Part shown: positions 19,374 through 28,200 of the stretch, one piece after another
How the letters are laid out: the number at the start of each line of letters is the position of its first letter
How positions within the stretch are numbered: the stretch's first letter is position 1
DNA from: Tissierella sp. MB52-C2
GTDB taxonomy: Bacteria > Bacillota > Clostridia > Tissierellales > Tissierellaceae
Length of the DNA: 64,000 nucleotides
Reading direction: 5' to 3'
Assembly: GCF_030931715.1 (NCBI RefSeq)
Contig: NZ_CP133261.1
Coordinates: forward strand, 744,001 to 808,000
Notes under the pieces: generated by a model
Told to the model about the DNA's origin: nothing
The model's input: the letters and a program-made list of their open reading frames with translations, nothing else
Databases searched by the model: none
Program-made: the position numbers and the translations under genes

Positions 19374-20327
19374 ATGAAGAAAAATATCATAAAAAAATTA
19401 ATTCTTTTTTTCATCTTAATTATATTAGTCATTCCTTTAACAGGATGTTTTTCAGATAAGGCTGAGGGAGTAAGCAGTAACGAAGAGTTAGAAATAGACT
19501 ATTTTGTAGAGAATCAAAAAGATAAAGAAAGTTTAAAAGCGACTTCCCTATTGGCACAGATGAGAGAAAAGTTATCATCAAAAAGTGAGGATGAAATAGA
19601 AATTACAATAGAGGAAGAAGATGTAGTTCAGCAGGATAAAAAAGAATTATCATTTTGGGAGAAGTTAAGATTAAAAAATTCGGAGAAATCAAAGGATGAA
19701 GAATTAAACTTCGCATCAAAAGAAAAAGATAATGCAGAAATAAAGCCAGTAGAGGACAAGAAAAAAGATAGCTTCTTTGAACAAAAATTAAAGGAGAAGG
19801 AAAGTAAAAAGGAAGAAGAGAAAGAGAAGGAAAAAGAAAAAGAAGAAAATAATACTAAAGATGATGAAAATAAAGGGAAAAAAGAAGAAGAAAAAGATCC
19901 AGAGGAGCAGAAACCAAAGGAAAAAACAGTAACTCTTACTATACGTTGTGACACAGCAGTAAAGAAAGGTATGCATAAAGATCCTAAATTTAAAGGAATA
20001 GTACCTCCTAGTGGAGTTATTCTATCCACAACTAGATTTAAAATAAAAGAAGGAGATACGGTATTAAATGTATTAGAAGCTGCAAGAGATAAATATAAAA
20101 TACAGATGAGATATACTGGAACCAAAGAATCAGCATATGTGGAAGGGATAAATAATCTTTATGAATTTGACGGGGGACGCTGGAGTGGATGGATGTATAG
20201 TGTAAATGGCTGGTACCCTAATTATGGGGCTGGAGTATACGTATTGCAATCAGGAGATGTAATAGAATGGAACTATACCTGTGACTTAGGCAAAGACTTA
20301 GGGCAAGATTGGTTAATGGGAAATTAG
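19374..20327 (+). CDS. DUF4430 (transcobalamin C-terminal-like) lipoprotein with charged linker
   Basis: 317 aa. Lipoprotein signal with lipobox IPLTGC, then about 160 residues dominated by Lys and Glu (residues 95-185), likely an extended or coiled spacer, then a C-terminal DUF4430 domain (about residues 185-315). Domain landmarks are EGDTVLNVLEAA, YVEGINNLYEFDGG, WSGWMYSVNGWYPNYGAG and GDVIEWNYTCDLGKDLG. DUF4430 is classed as transcobalamin-like C-terminal in domain databases. The architecture suggests a cell-surface ligand-binding domain on a stalk. First large gene after cobalamin riboswitch 2. Cobalamin binding is inferred, not shown. Confidence 0.85.
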   Translation: MKKNIIKKLILFFILIILVIPLTGCFSDKAEGVSSNEELEIDYFVENQKDKESLKATSLLAQMREKLSSKSEDEIEITIEEEDVVQQDKKELSFWEKLRLKNSEKSKDEELNFASKEKDNAEIKPVEDKKKDSFFEQKLKEKESKKEEEKEKEKEKEENNTKDDENKGKKEEEKDPEEQKPKEKTVTLTIRCDTAVKKGMHKDPKFKGIVPPSGVILSTTRFKIKEGDTVLNVLEAARDKYKIQMRYTGTKESAYVEGINNLYEFDGGRWSGWMYSVNGWYPNYGAGVYVLQSGDVIEWNYTCDLGKDLGQDWLMGN

Positions 20328-20343
20328 ATAAGAGGAGAATATA

Positions 20344-21048
20344 ATGTCTTTTATTGAACTAAGGAATATAAAAAAAGAATTTAAAATAGGAGAAAATATA
20401 GTAAAGGCTCTTGATGGGATCAACTTATCTATTGAAAAAAAAGAAATCATTAGTATTACTGGACGTTCAGGTTCGGGGAAATCCACCTTATTAAATATTT
20501 TAGCTGGGCTGGAAAAATCAACAGATGGAGAAATTATAATTGAGGGAGAGCATATTGAAAAGATGGGAGAAGGTCAGAGAATAAGATTTAGGCGTAAAAA
20601 TATAGGATTTATATTTCAGTCATATAACCTATTACCTCAATATACTGCCTTGGAAAATGTGGCTCTTCCTTTGGCATTAAAGGGAATTGAACCAAAGGAA
20701 AGAATTGAAAAAGCTAGGGAGATAATGAAACAAGTAGGAATAGAAACCCATGAGAATCATAGACCTAATGAGATGTCAGGGGGACAGCAACAAAGAGTAG
20801 GAATTGCTAGGGCACTGATAACAGACCCAGCTATTGTACTGGCAGATGAACCAACAGGTAACTTAGATACTAGAACAAGCATAGAAGTCATGGAATTATT
20901 AATTAATCTTTTTAAGGAAAAGGGAACAACTTTCTTGCTAGTTTCCCATGATGAAGTAGCTAAAAATTATACTGAAAGAACTATTAATCTACTAGATGGC
21001 AAAATAGTAGACGTTGAACAAATATTTAGGGGGACAATATCAATATGA
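20344..21048 (+). CDS. ABC transporter ATP-binding protein, MacB/LolD type
   Basis: 234 aa. Walker A GRSGSGKST, Q-loop FIFQSYNLLPQYT, signature MSGGQQQRVGIARAL and Walker B IVLADEPTGNLDTRT place it with LolD/MacB/FtsE-type ATPases. These drive mechanotransmission or export with FtsX-like permeases rather than nutrient import. It overlaps the next gene by 4 nt (ATGA), and the matching permease is two genes on. Its presence in the cobalamin locus suggests a role in releasing or handling surface proteins or ligand (inference). Confidence 0.88.
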   Translation: MSFIELRNIKKEFKIGENIVKALDGINLSIEKKEIISITGRSGSGKSTLLNILAGLEKSTDGEIIIEGEHIEKMGEGQRIRFRRKNIGFIFQSYNLLPQYTALENVALPLALKGIEPKERIEKAREIMKQVGIETHENHRPNEMSGGQQQRVGIARALITDPAIVLADEPTGNLDTRTSIEVMELLINLFKEKGTTFLLVSHDEVAKNYTERTINLLDGKIVDVEQIFRGTISI

Positions 21049-22844
21049 AGAAGAGAAAAATATCCATTCTTTGTCTTATACTAACAGTTTTTATAACTGT
21101 AGCTATGGTTAATTCAGTTTGGGCAGATACAACTACAACACCTGCACCATCACCAGCTAGAAACCAAGATAAGGTAGAAGGATCAGACAAAAAAGCAATA
21201 GTAATAGCAGATACAGGTGCATCTGCTGCCTTTGGAAAACCAGGAGAAAACATTATAATAGAACTTCCTCTAGCTGTAAATAGAGAGTACCTGCCAACAA
21301 GAAAGTATGTACTTAGAAATATTACCATAGAGCCAATTATACCTGTGAAGCAAGAGGATATGAAGAAATGGCCTTTTGAAATAAATCAGACAAGCTATAT
21401 AAAAAAGTTGGAAGATATGACATACGGGAGTATGGCAGATGTATTTTATAGCTTTAAAATATCTGAAACAGCCAACAAAGGACTTTATCCTGTTTCATTT
21501 TCAATAAATGCAACAGTGTGGAGATTGGATGATATAAATGGAACCGATATAAAAGAAGATATAGAATTTCAGATTGTGACTTATGTAAATATACTAGAAG
21601 ATGGAAGCAAGTCACAAAAGATCAATGAGTTAGGAGCATTGGCAATAGCATCAGTTGATGAGGACGGGGCCATAATACCTGCCCCTGCGGGAAATGCAGG
21701 AGAAAGAGTAAATCTTAGACTTCCCATTGTAAATAATGGAGGAAATTTATCAAATATCAGCATAACCCCAGTTATATCTACATCACTGGATGAATGGCCC
21801 TTTGTAGTGGAAGCAGTAAACTATGGGAAGAGTCTGCCACATATGAAGCATGGGGATATAACTTTCTTAGAATATGATTTCAAAATCTCTCCCAATATAT
21901 CTGAAGGTGCGAAACCAATTAATTTCAGAGCAACATATAAAGAAAATGACGTGTATATGGAGAGTTTATTTTCTGCATATATCAATGTAGCAAGGGGAAA
22001 GCCAGAGACAAAAGAACTTCCAGATTCCGTACCTAAGTTGATAATTACAGGATATAGTATAGAACCAGAAGTAGTATATGCAGAAGATGAGTTTCAATTG
22101 GTTTTAAACTTCCAGAATACCTCTCATAGTTCAACTATAAAGAATGCAGGTATTGTATTGACTTTAGAAGATAATAGTATCATGCCTGCTAAGGGAGAAA
22201 GTGACACTAGGTATATAAATTCATTAAAGCCAAGGGGAACTACTAGTAGTGTCTTTAGACTTAAGGCATTACCTACAGCATTAAATCCTACTTCTACAAT
22301 TGCAGTTACTATGGATTATGAAAATGAAAAGGTGGTAAAGGGAACTGCTACTCAAGGAATAGTAATTCCAATTAAGCAAAGAATGGAAATGTCCATAGAA
22401 GAACCTATAATCTATGATGAAGATACTGCCGTGGGAGATCCTATAGCCGTAAGCATGGCAATTGTAAATAAAGGAAGGACTAAGGCGTTTAATTTAGAAA
22501 TTGATATTGAAAGTGAAGATATTCTTATGTTTGAAAAATATTATGGAGGAGATTTGATACCGGCAGGTAAACATAGTGCAGATTTTCAGATTATCGGAGG
22601 AAAGATGGGAACACTAACAGGTGATTTTGTAATAACCTATGAAGACGTAGATGGAGAGATATTTGAAGAGAGAAAGCCTTTTCAGGTGGAAATACTTAGT
22701 GAAACCTCTGATACAGATAAGATAATTCAAGGAGAAATTCAACAGCCTAAGAAGAAATCAGCATTGCCTTGGATAGGAGGTACAGGAGGAATAGGAGCTA
22801 TTGCTTTGGGATATTTATATAGGTTTAAATGGAGGAAGAAATAA
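21045..22844 (+). CDS. Secreted, membrane-anchored CARDB/COG1361-like protein
   Basis: 599 aa. N-terminal signal peptide (cleavage likely after SVWA), then repeated Ig-like beta domains with the pattern expected of CARDB/COG1361 S-layer-type repeats (for example NIIIELPLAVNREYLP, RVNLRLPIVNNGGNLS, FQLVLNFQNTSHSS, DPIAVSMAIVNKGRTK). A C-terminal transmembrane helix follows (IGGTGGIGAIALGYLYRF) with a basic tail. It is sandwiched between a MacB-like ATPase and an FtsX-like permease with overlapping start and stop codons on both sides, so it is probably an extracellular subunit of that ABC complex. No enzymatic motif was seen. Confidence 0.75.
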   Translation: MKKRKISILCLILTVFITVAMVNSVWADTTTTPAPSPARNQDKVEGSDKKAIVIADTGASAAFGKPGENIIIELPLAVNREYLPTRKYVLRNITIEPIIPVKQEDMKKWPFEINQTSYIKKLEDMTYGSMADVFYSFKISETANKGLYPVSFSINATVWRLDDINGTDIKEDIEFQIVTYVNILEDGSKSQKINELGALAIASVDEDGAIIPAPAGNAGERVNLRLPIVNNGGNLSNISITPVISTSLDEWPFVVEAVNYGKSLPHMKHGDITFLEYDFKISPNISEGAKPINFRATYKENDVYMESLFSAYINVARGKPETKELPDSVPKLIITGYSIEPEVVYAEDEFQLVLNFQNTSHSSTIKNAGIVLTLEDNSIMPAKGESDTRYINSLKPRGTTSSVFRLKALPTALNPTSTIAVTMDYENEKVVKGTATQGIVIPIKQRMEMSIEEPIIYDEDTAVGDPIAVSMAIVNKGRTKAFNLEIDIESEDILMFEKYYGGDLIPAGKHSADFQIIGGKMGTLTGDFVITYEDVDGEIFEERKPFQVEILSETSDTDKIIQGEIQQPKKKSALPWIGGTGGIGAIALGYLYRFKWRKK

Positions 22845-24148
22845 TGAAGTTTTCAGATTTTTTTCGTATGGGATTTATAAATCTAAGGCGAAGAAAAGTA
22901 CGAACTATTTTAACAGCAGCAGCCATGGCAGTGGGAGTAGCCTGTATAGTGGTGCTCATATCCATTGGAATTGGCTATAACCAAACATATCAGGAATCTA
23001 TCTCTGAAATGGGAAGTCTGACTAAAATAGATGTAACTCCTCCAAGGGAAACCAAGGGAAAAGTAGCTTTACTAAATAATAAAGCAGTATCAGCATTTAA
23101 AAAGTTAAAGGGAGTAGAGGCTGTAACTCCTGTTGTACAGGTAGTGTCATATTTAAAAGGCGGAAAGTATATAGCTCCCATTAGACTCTATGGGATTGAT
23201 TTAGATACAGCAGAAAGCTTTCAGATAACTCCATTGAAGGGAGAACTGCCCTTGAAGGGTACAAAGCTTGTACCTCAGATTATATTGACAGATGATGTGG
23301 CAGGCTCTTTTGCAGACCCTCAAACATGGGAGCAGGTTAAGGATATGAAAAACAAGCCCTCCATAGACCCTATGAAGGGAAATATTAAACTTACCTTTGA
23401 TTACAATACATTATCAGGACAGTACGCAGAAGGAGAAGATGGAAGAGCAGTACCAAGCGGGAATATCTATAGGATAGAGGTAACAGGAATCACCAGTATG
23501 CAAAACTATACATATTCTACTTCAGGATTTATACAGCTCAAAATATTAGAGGAATTAATAGGAGCCAATGAGGATTTTTTACCTCCTTCCAATGCAGCTA
23601 ATGATATGAAAAATATAAAAACCTACCCCCTAGTATGGATAAAGGCAGATGATATAAAAAATGTACAGGGTATTACTGATGTAATAAGAAAGGCTGGCTT
23701 TGAAACCTATTCCTTAAACGATATGTTGGAATCAGTGAAAAAACAATCGAGGCAGATTCAAGGTATGTTGGCAGCAATTGGAGCAGTGGCACTTTTAGTG
23801 GCAGGTATTGGAACAGCCAATACTATGATGATGGCAATCAACGAAAGAACTAAGGAAATAGGAATACTCAAGGTTCTAGGAACTGATTTAGGAGATATAG
23901 TAAAGATGTTCTTAGTAGAGTCTGCAATAATAGGAGTTATAGGAGGAACCATAGGGCTCTTTGTTAGTTTTATATTGCAAAGAATATTACCGTCACTACT
24001 GAAGGAGATGGAAGTCCGCTCTATTATACCAATTTGGTTAGCAACAGGAGCAGTAATATTTGCAGTATTTGTAGCGGTAATATCTGCACTGGGACCAGCA
24101 ATAAATGCTATGAGAGTCAGTCCCCAAGTGGCCATAAGGGCTGAATAA
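22844..24148 (+). CDS. MacB/FtsX-type ABC permease
   Basis: 434 aa. One N-terminal membrane helix after RRRKVRTILTAAAMAVGV, a large extracellular MacB-core-like domain (about residues 45-295), then three C-terminal helices with the FtsX signature (NTMMMAINERTKEIGILKVLG). ATG 22844 overlaps the previous stop (TAATG), and GGAGG lies inside the previous gene; the in-frame ATG at 22829 lacks such a site. Works with the ATPase at 20344-21048. Confidence 0.85.
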   Translation: MKFSDFFRMGFINLRRRKVRTILTAAAMAVGVACIVVLISIGIGYNQTYQESISEMGSLTKIDVTPPRETKGKVALLNNKAVSAFKKLKGVEAVTPVVQVVSYLKGGKYIAPIRLYGIDLDTAESFQITPLKGELPLKGTKLVPQIILTDDVAGSFADPQTWEQVKDMKNKPSIDPMKGNIKLTFDYNTLSGQYAEGEDGRAVPSGNIYRIEVTGITSMQNYTYSTSGFIQLKILEELIGANEDFLPPSNAANDMKNIKTYPLVWIKADDIKNVQGITDVIRKAGFETYSLNDMLESVKKQSRQIQGMLAAIGAVALLVAGIGTANTMMMAINERTKEIGILKVLGTDLGDIVKMFLVESAIIGVIGGTIGLFVSFILQRILPSLLKEMEVRSIIPIWLATGAVIFAVFVAVISALGPAINAMRVSPQVAIRAE

Positions 24149-24323
24149 GTGGCAGTTTGGTTAGAGTGTAGTTTATTATAAACAAACCAAGAGATTGGAG
24201 GTATATAAAGGAATGGAAAATAACAGGGGAATGTCATCTTTGGGATAGGCAGAAAACAATTATTTTATGAAATAGGTTCATAGAATAGAGGAAAAAATTT
24301 ATAAGAAGAAAGGGGATAAGAGT

Positions 24324-25175
24324 ATGTTTAAGAAGTTTAACAACAAAAAGGTATTTAGTTTATTATTATCATTAGTCTTAGTATTGGGAATGAGTGTAAC
24401 TGGGTTTGCAGCAAATGATAACTATTTAATATTTGAAGTTGAGGGAGAAACTATTGCTACTTCATATAACGAGGTAACCGTAGGGGGAGTAACAAGAAGA
24501 ACATATTACCTTGAGTTTCAAGATGATATAGATCTTTCAGATGTACCGCTGAAAGCTAACACATATCTTTCAGGATATACTCTGGAAATTGATGGAGTAT
24601 CGACAACACTAGGAGTGGTGACGAGTGTAGACTTTTCAGATGGGTATGTAGAATTTTCATTAGATAATGGATTAGGCAGTGAATATGAATATTATGTAAA
24701 TGCTGGCGTAAATGGTGTTGATGTTCTAATATCCGTTAGCCTTGATATTCATAATGTAAAAGATTGGCTTAATGGAACTTATGATGGGGCATTTCCAGCA
24801 CCAAACCCCAATGCGGATTTAGCTTTAAAAAATAGGATGCAAGATGCAGTAGATGGATTTGATCAACTACCAGTGATAATGCCAGTATTGATGAAAGTAG
24901 GAGACTCAGCGATGGATGCTCTAATAGAAGCAAGAAATATCTATGACTTCTATACAGTAGGAGCAGAAAGTAATTACATCTCCGCAATGGGGAAAACATC
25001 ATCTACAACATTATCTGCCTTTGATATTAATAGTTATTCAGGATGGATGTATAAGATGGATGGTGAAATGCCCAATGTAGGAGCAGGGCAATATACTTTA
25101 ACTAGTAGTGATGAAACTATGGAGTGGGGATTCACTTTGGACTTTGGACAAGATTTAGGAGGAGCACCTTGGTAA
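24324..25175 (+). CDS. Secreted DUF4430 (transcobalamin C-terminal-like) protein
   Basis: 283 aa. Signal peptide with probable type I cleavage after GFAA; no lipobox. Residues about 25-140 form a beta-rich N-terminal region of unknown type. The C-terminal part (about 160-283) is DUF4430-like: GDSAMDALIEARN, YSGWMYKMDGEMPNVGAG and WGFTLDFGQDLGG. It lacks any visible anchor, so it may be released or held by partners. The 175-nt gap before it holds no recognisable gene. Role as a soluble cobalamin-binding half is inference. Confidence 0.8.
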   Translation: MFKKFNNKKVFSLLLSLVLVLGMSVTGFAANDNYLIFEVEGETIATSYNEVTVGGVTRRTYYLEFQDDIDLSDVPLKANTYLSGYTLEIDGVSTTLGVVTSVDFSDGYVEFSLDNGLGSEYEYYVNAGVNGVDVLISVSLDIHNVKDWLNGTYDGAFPAPNPNADLALKNRMQDAVDGFDQLPVIMPVLMKVGDSAMDALIEARNIYDFYTVGAESNYISAMGKTSSTTLSAFDINSYSGWMYKMDGEMPNVGAGQYTLTSSDETMEWGFTLDFGQDLGGAPW

Positions 25176-25207
25176 AATTTGTATAATAGCGGCTGATATA
25201 GCTTAAG

Positions 25208-25252
25208 ATTAGGAAATGCTATCTGAACTAAAGTATGATAGCATTTCCTAAT
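25208..25252 (+). other. Strong intercistronic hairpin before the giant surface protein gene
   Basis: Perfect 16-bp inverted repeat (arm ATTAGGAAATGCTATC) with a 13-nt loop. No U run follows; instead the next gene's TGGAGG begins 8 nt later. Could be an mRNA-stability or partial-termination element setting relative levels of upstream and downstream genes. Confidence 0.7.
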
Positions 25253-25271
25253 TAAAATAATGGAGGAAACA

Positions 25272-28200
25272 ATGTATAAGAAAAATAAAATAAATTCTAA
25301 AATCATTATTTTTACAATATTATTATCAATTATTTTAAATACATTTAGTACTTTGACATTGTATGCTGAAAAAAATGAATGGTCCTTATTTAAATTCACT
25401 ACTATAAATGCCAAGGAATATAATAAAATTTTCAACGAAAAATTAGAGGCTGTTAATATAAATTCAAATTTTATAAATTCTATGGCAATAGGTTTAGAAA
25501 TCCAAGGACAAGGAGGCAAATATGTAGGTATTCCATCGGATAAGGATATTAATTCCTATGAATTGACTCTTACAAAAGCAGAAGTGCCTTCTTATTATTC
25601 TAATCCAGGTAGTTTAGTATTAGATGGAAAAAAGAGAGATTATTTTTTACCCGTATCTCATCAATATACTTGGACATATGATAATGGAAATAAGTCAGAT
25701 ACAATGCCAATCTGGTTTATACTCAAAATAGACAGAGGTGACGATCAGTCTAAATGGACAGATGTGAAGGATATAGAAGACCTATGGGCTCCCTTTGCAA
25801 ATGCATATGATGATTTGATGATATTAGCCGAAGAAATAGAAAAACAAGGCTTACCTAAAAATGTAAATGATTACCACCCTAACCACGCTGGATATTTAAA
25901 GGCAGCGGCAAATGATTGGTCAAAGATTTTACAAAGAAATTATTTTGATCCTCGGCTAGACTTTGATGAGAAGGGTAATCCATATCCTAAAAAATTTGAT
26001 CGCAATCTGAGAAGAGAACAAATAGAAGCTGCAATCGAAAATATGTATACCCATATAGATTATGTAAAAAGTCATAGGGTAAATGAACCTGAAATATTAG
26101 AATTTGAAGTGGATGGATATCATGGAATTGTAGATAAAAAGAATAGCAAAGTAACTCTATATGTAGAACAGGGAGCTTCCTTAAATTTAGATAATGTAAA
26201 AGTCACTACCCCTGACTGGGTAATAGCAAGACATAAGAGTGGAGAATTAAAATCGGGAAAAACTGCTATATATAGCATACAATCCATAGATGCACTTTAT
26301 GAAAGATATGGTGCAAAACCTTATGATAATATAAAGAGAGATTGGGAAATTCAAGTAGTTGAAGGTAACCCTCAAATTCTTATAAATTCTGTTAGGTATA
26401 CTAGTCCAGAAGGACAAAAAGTAGAAGGAATTATAGAAGATAATAAAATAACATTAAATATCCCTTTTGGAGTAGATTTAGAGAGTCTTCCACTGGAAAT
26501 CTACTATTCTGGAGATGAAATATGCTACATAGATAAAAATGAAAATGAAACAATCTTTAAAAATAAAGATATACTTGATGCAAGGAATCCTATAACTTTA
26601 AGAGTAAAACAAAATGGAATAACAAAGGAGTATATATTAAATATAAATACTTCTAAATCTCGAGGAAATAAAATACTATCCTTTAAAATAGGAGAATATC
26701 TTGGAAATATAAATCATGAGGAAGGGATTGTAGAAGTAAAGGTTCCTTATGGAACGGATTTAACAAAGTTAAAGCCCCTCATAGAGATAGATTTTCGTTC
26801 AGTCATAAGTCCAAGATACAATGAGTTGCAAGATTTTTCTAAGGAAGTTGAATATAAGGTTACATCAGAATACGGTGAAAATAAGATCTATAGGGTTAAT
26901 GTAATATATGAAAATCCTGTAGAGGGAAATGAAATATTGTCCTTTAGAGTCGGCAGTATAGAGGGAACTATCAATGGGGAAGATATAACCTTATCTGTTC
27001 CTTCAAATATGGATTTAAAAAATATAAAGCCTTCAATAGAAATTTCTCCATATGCTAAGGTAGCGCCTGCCAGTGGAGAAACTGTAAATTTCTCAAAGGG
27101 AAAGGTTACTTATACAGTAACAGCACAAAATAGCAGTACTAAATTATATTATGTTGAGATAAAGGCAGACGGGGAAGAAAAACCAGGTCCTGATAAGGAA
27201 TATTTAGATAAGTTAAAGACTATCAGAGATAATATAAAAGATAGATATAAATCCAGTGCATCAGATGATTGGGAATGGATGAATCTAGGATTTTATGAGG
27301 GAATAGAGAATGGCTTTGAAGACGGTATAAGAAAGAATGCAGAAGATTTACCTCATAGATTTGATTTATATAAGGAAATTAGAGATTTAAAAACTATAAA
27401 ATTGACAGATATGGCAAGGGGAGTAATGATGCTTACTGCAATGGGGATAGACGCCAGCAATTTGAGTCAATTTAGCATCGATGGAGAACCCTTTAAAACT
27501 GGAGATAATGTGGAAACAGCAGATTTAACAGATAATATCTATAATTATTCCCGTGACACTGGAACAGTAAATGATTTTATATTTGGATTAATCGCATTGG
27601 ATATGGGAAATTATTCTGTTCCGGATAATGCAAGATATACTAGGGAAAAGATGCTAGATATTATTTTAGCTCATAGGTATGGTACAGATGATTTTGGTAT
27701 TGATATGGTGGCTATGCTTATGCAATCATTATACCCTTATAGATATGATCCTATTTATGGAGAGCGAGTCAAAGACAAATTAGATGAGGGTTTAGATATC
27801 ATATTAGGTCATAAAACAGCTCCAGGAGTAGAGCCGATGAGAGACGATTATATGTTTGAAGCCTGGGGATCTATAAATAGTGAATCTGCAGATCAAGTAA
27901 TTATAGCTTTATGTTCCGTGGGAATAGACCCTTTTTCTGATACAAGATTTTCAAGGCAACCAAAAGATAACTTAATATATAATGTGATAGATAAATTTGT
28001 AACTAGAAATATGGATGGATTTGGTCATGACAGTAACAGTTACAATTCTATGGCAACTTATCAGGGAATGTATATGCTCCAATGGTATATAAACTTTATA
28101 GAAGAGGGTAGTAATCATTATTCACTATATTATGAGGGAGTACCTTTTGATTTTAGCAAGAACTTTAGCAGTGAGGCCGAGATTACCTACTTTGAGCTTC

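Noticed and set aside
19628-20125. Long minus-strand open frame rich in Ser and Phe
   Set aside because: It is the antisense of the Lys/Glu-rich linker of the DUF4430 lipoprotein; low-complexity composition explains the open frame and there is no ribosome binding site.
27197-28160. Terpene cyclase or prenyltransferase enzyme
   Set aside because: The fold is plausible but no catalytic Asp-rich motif is evident and the protein is extracellular in a cobalamin-controlled locus; a binding toroid fits better.
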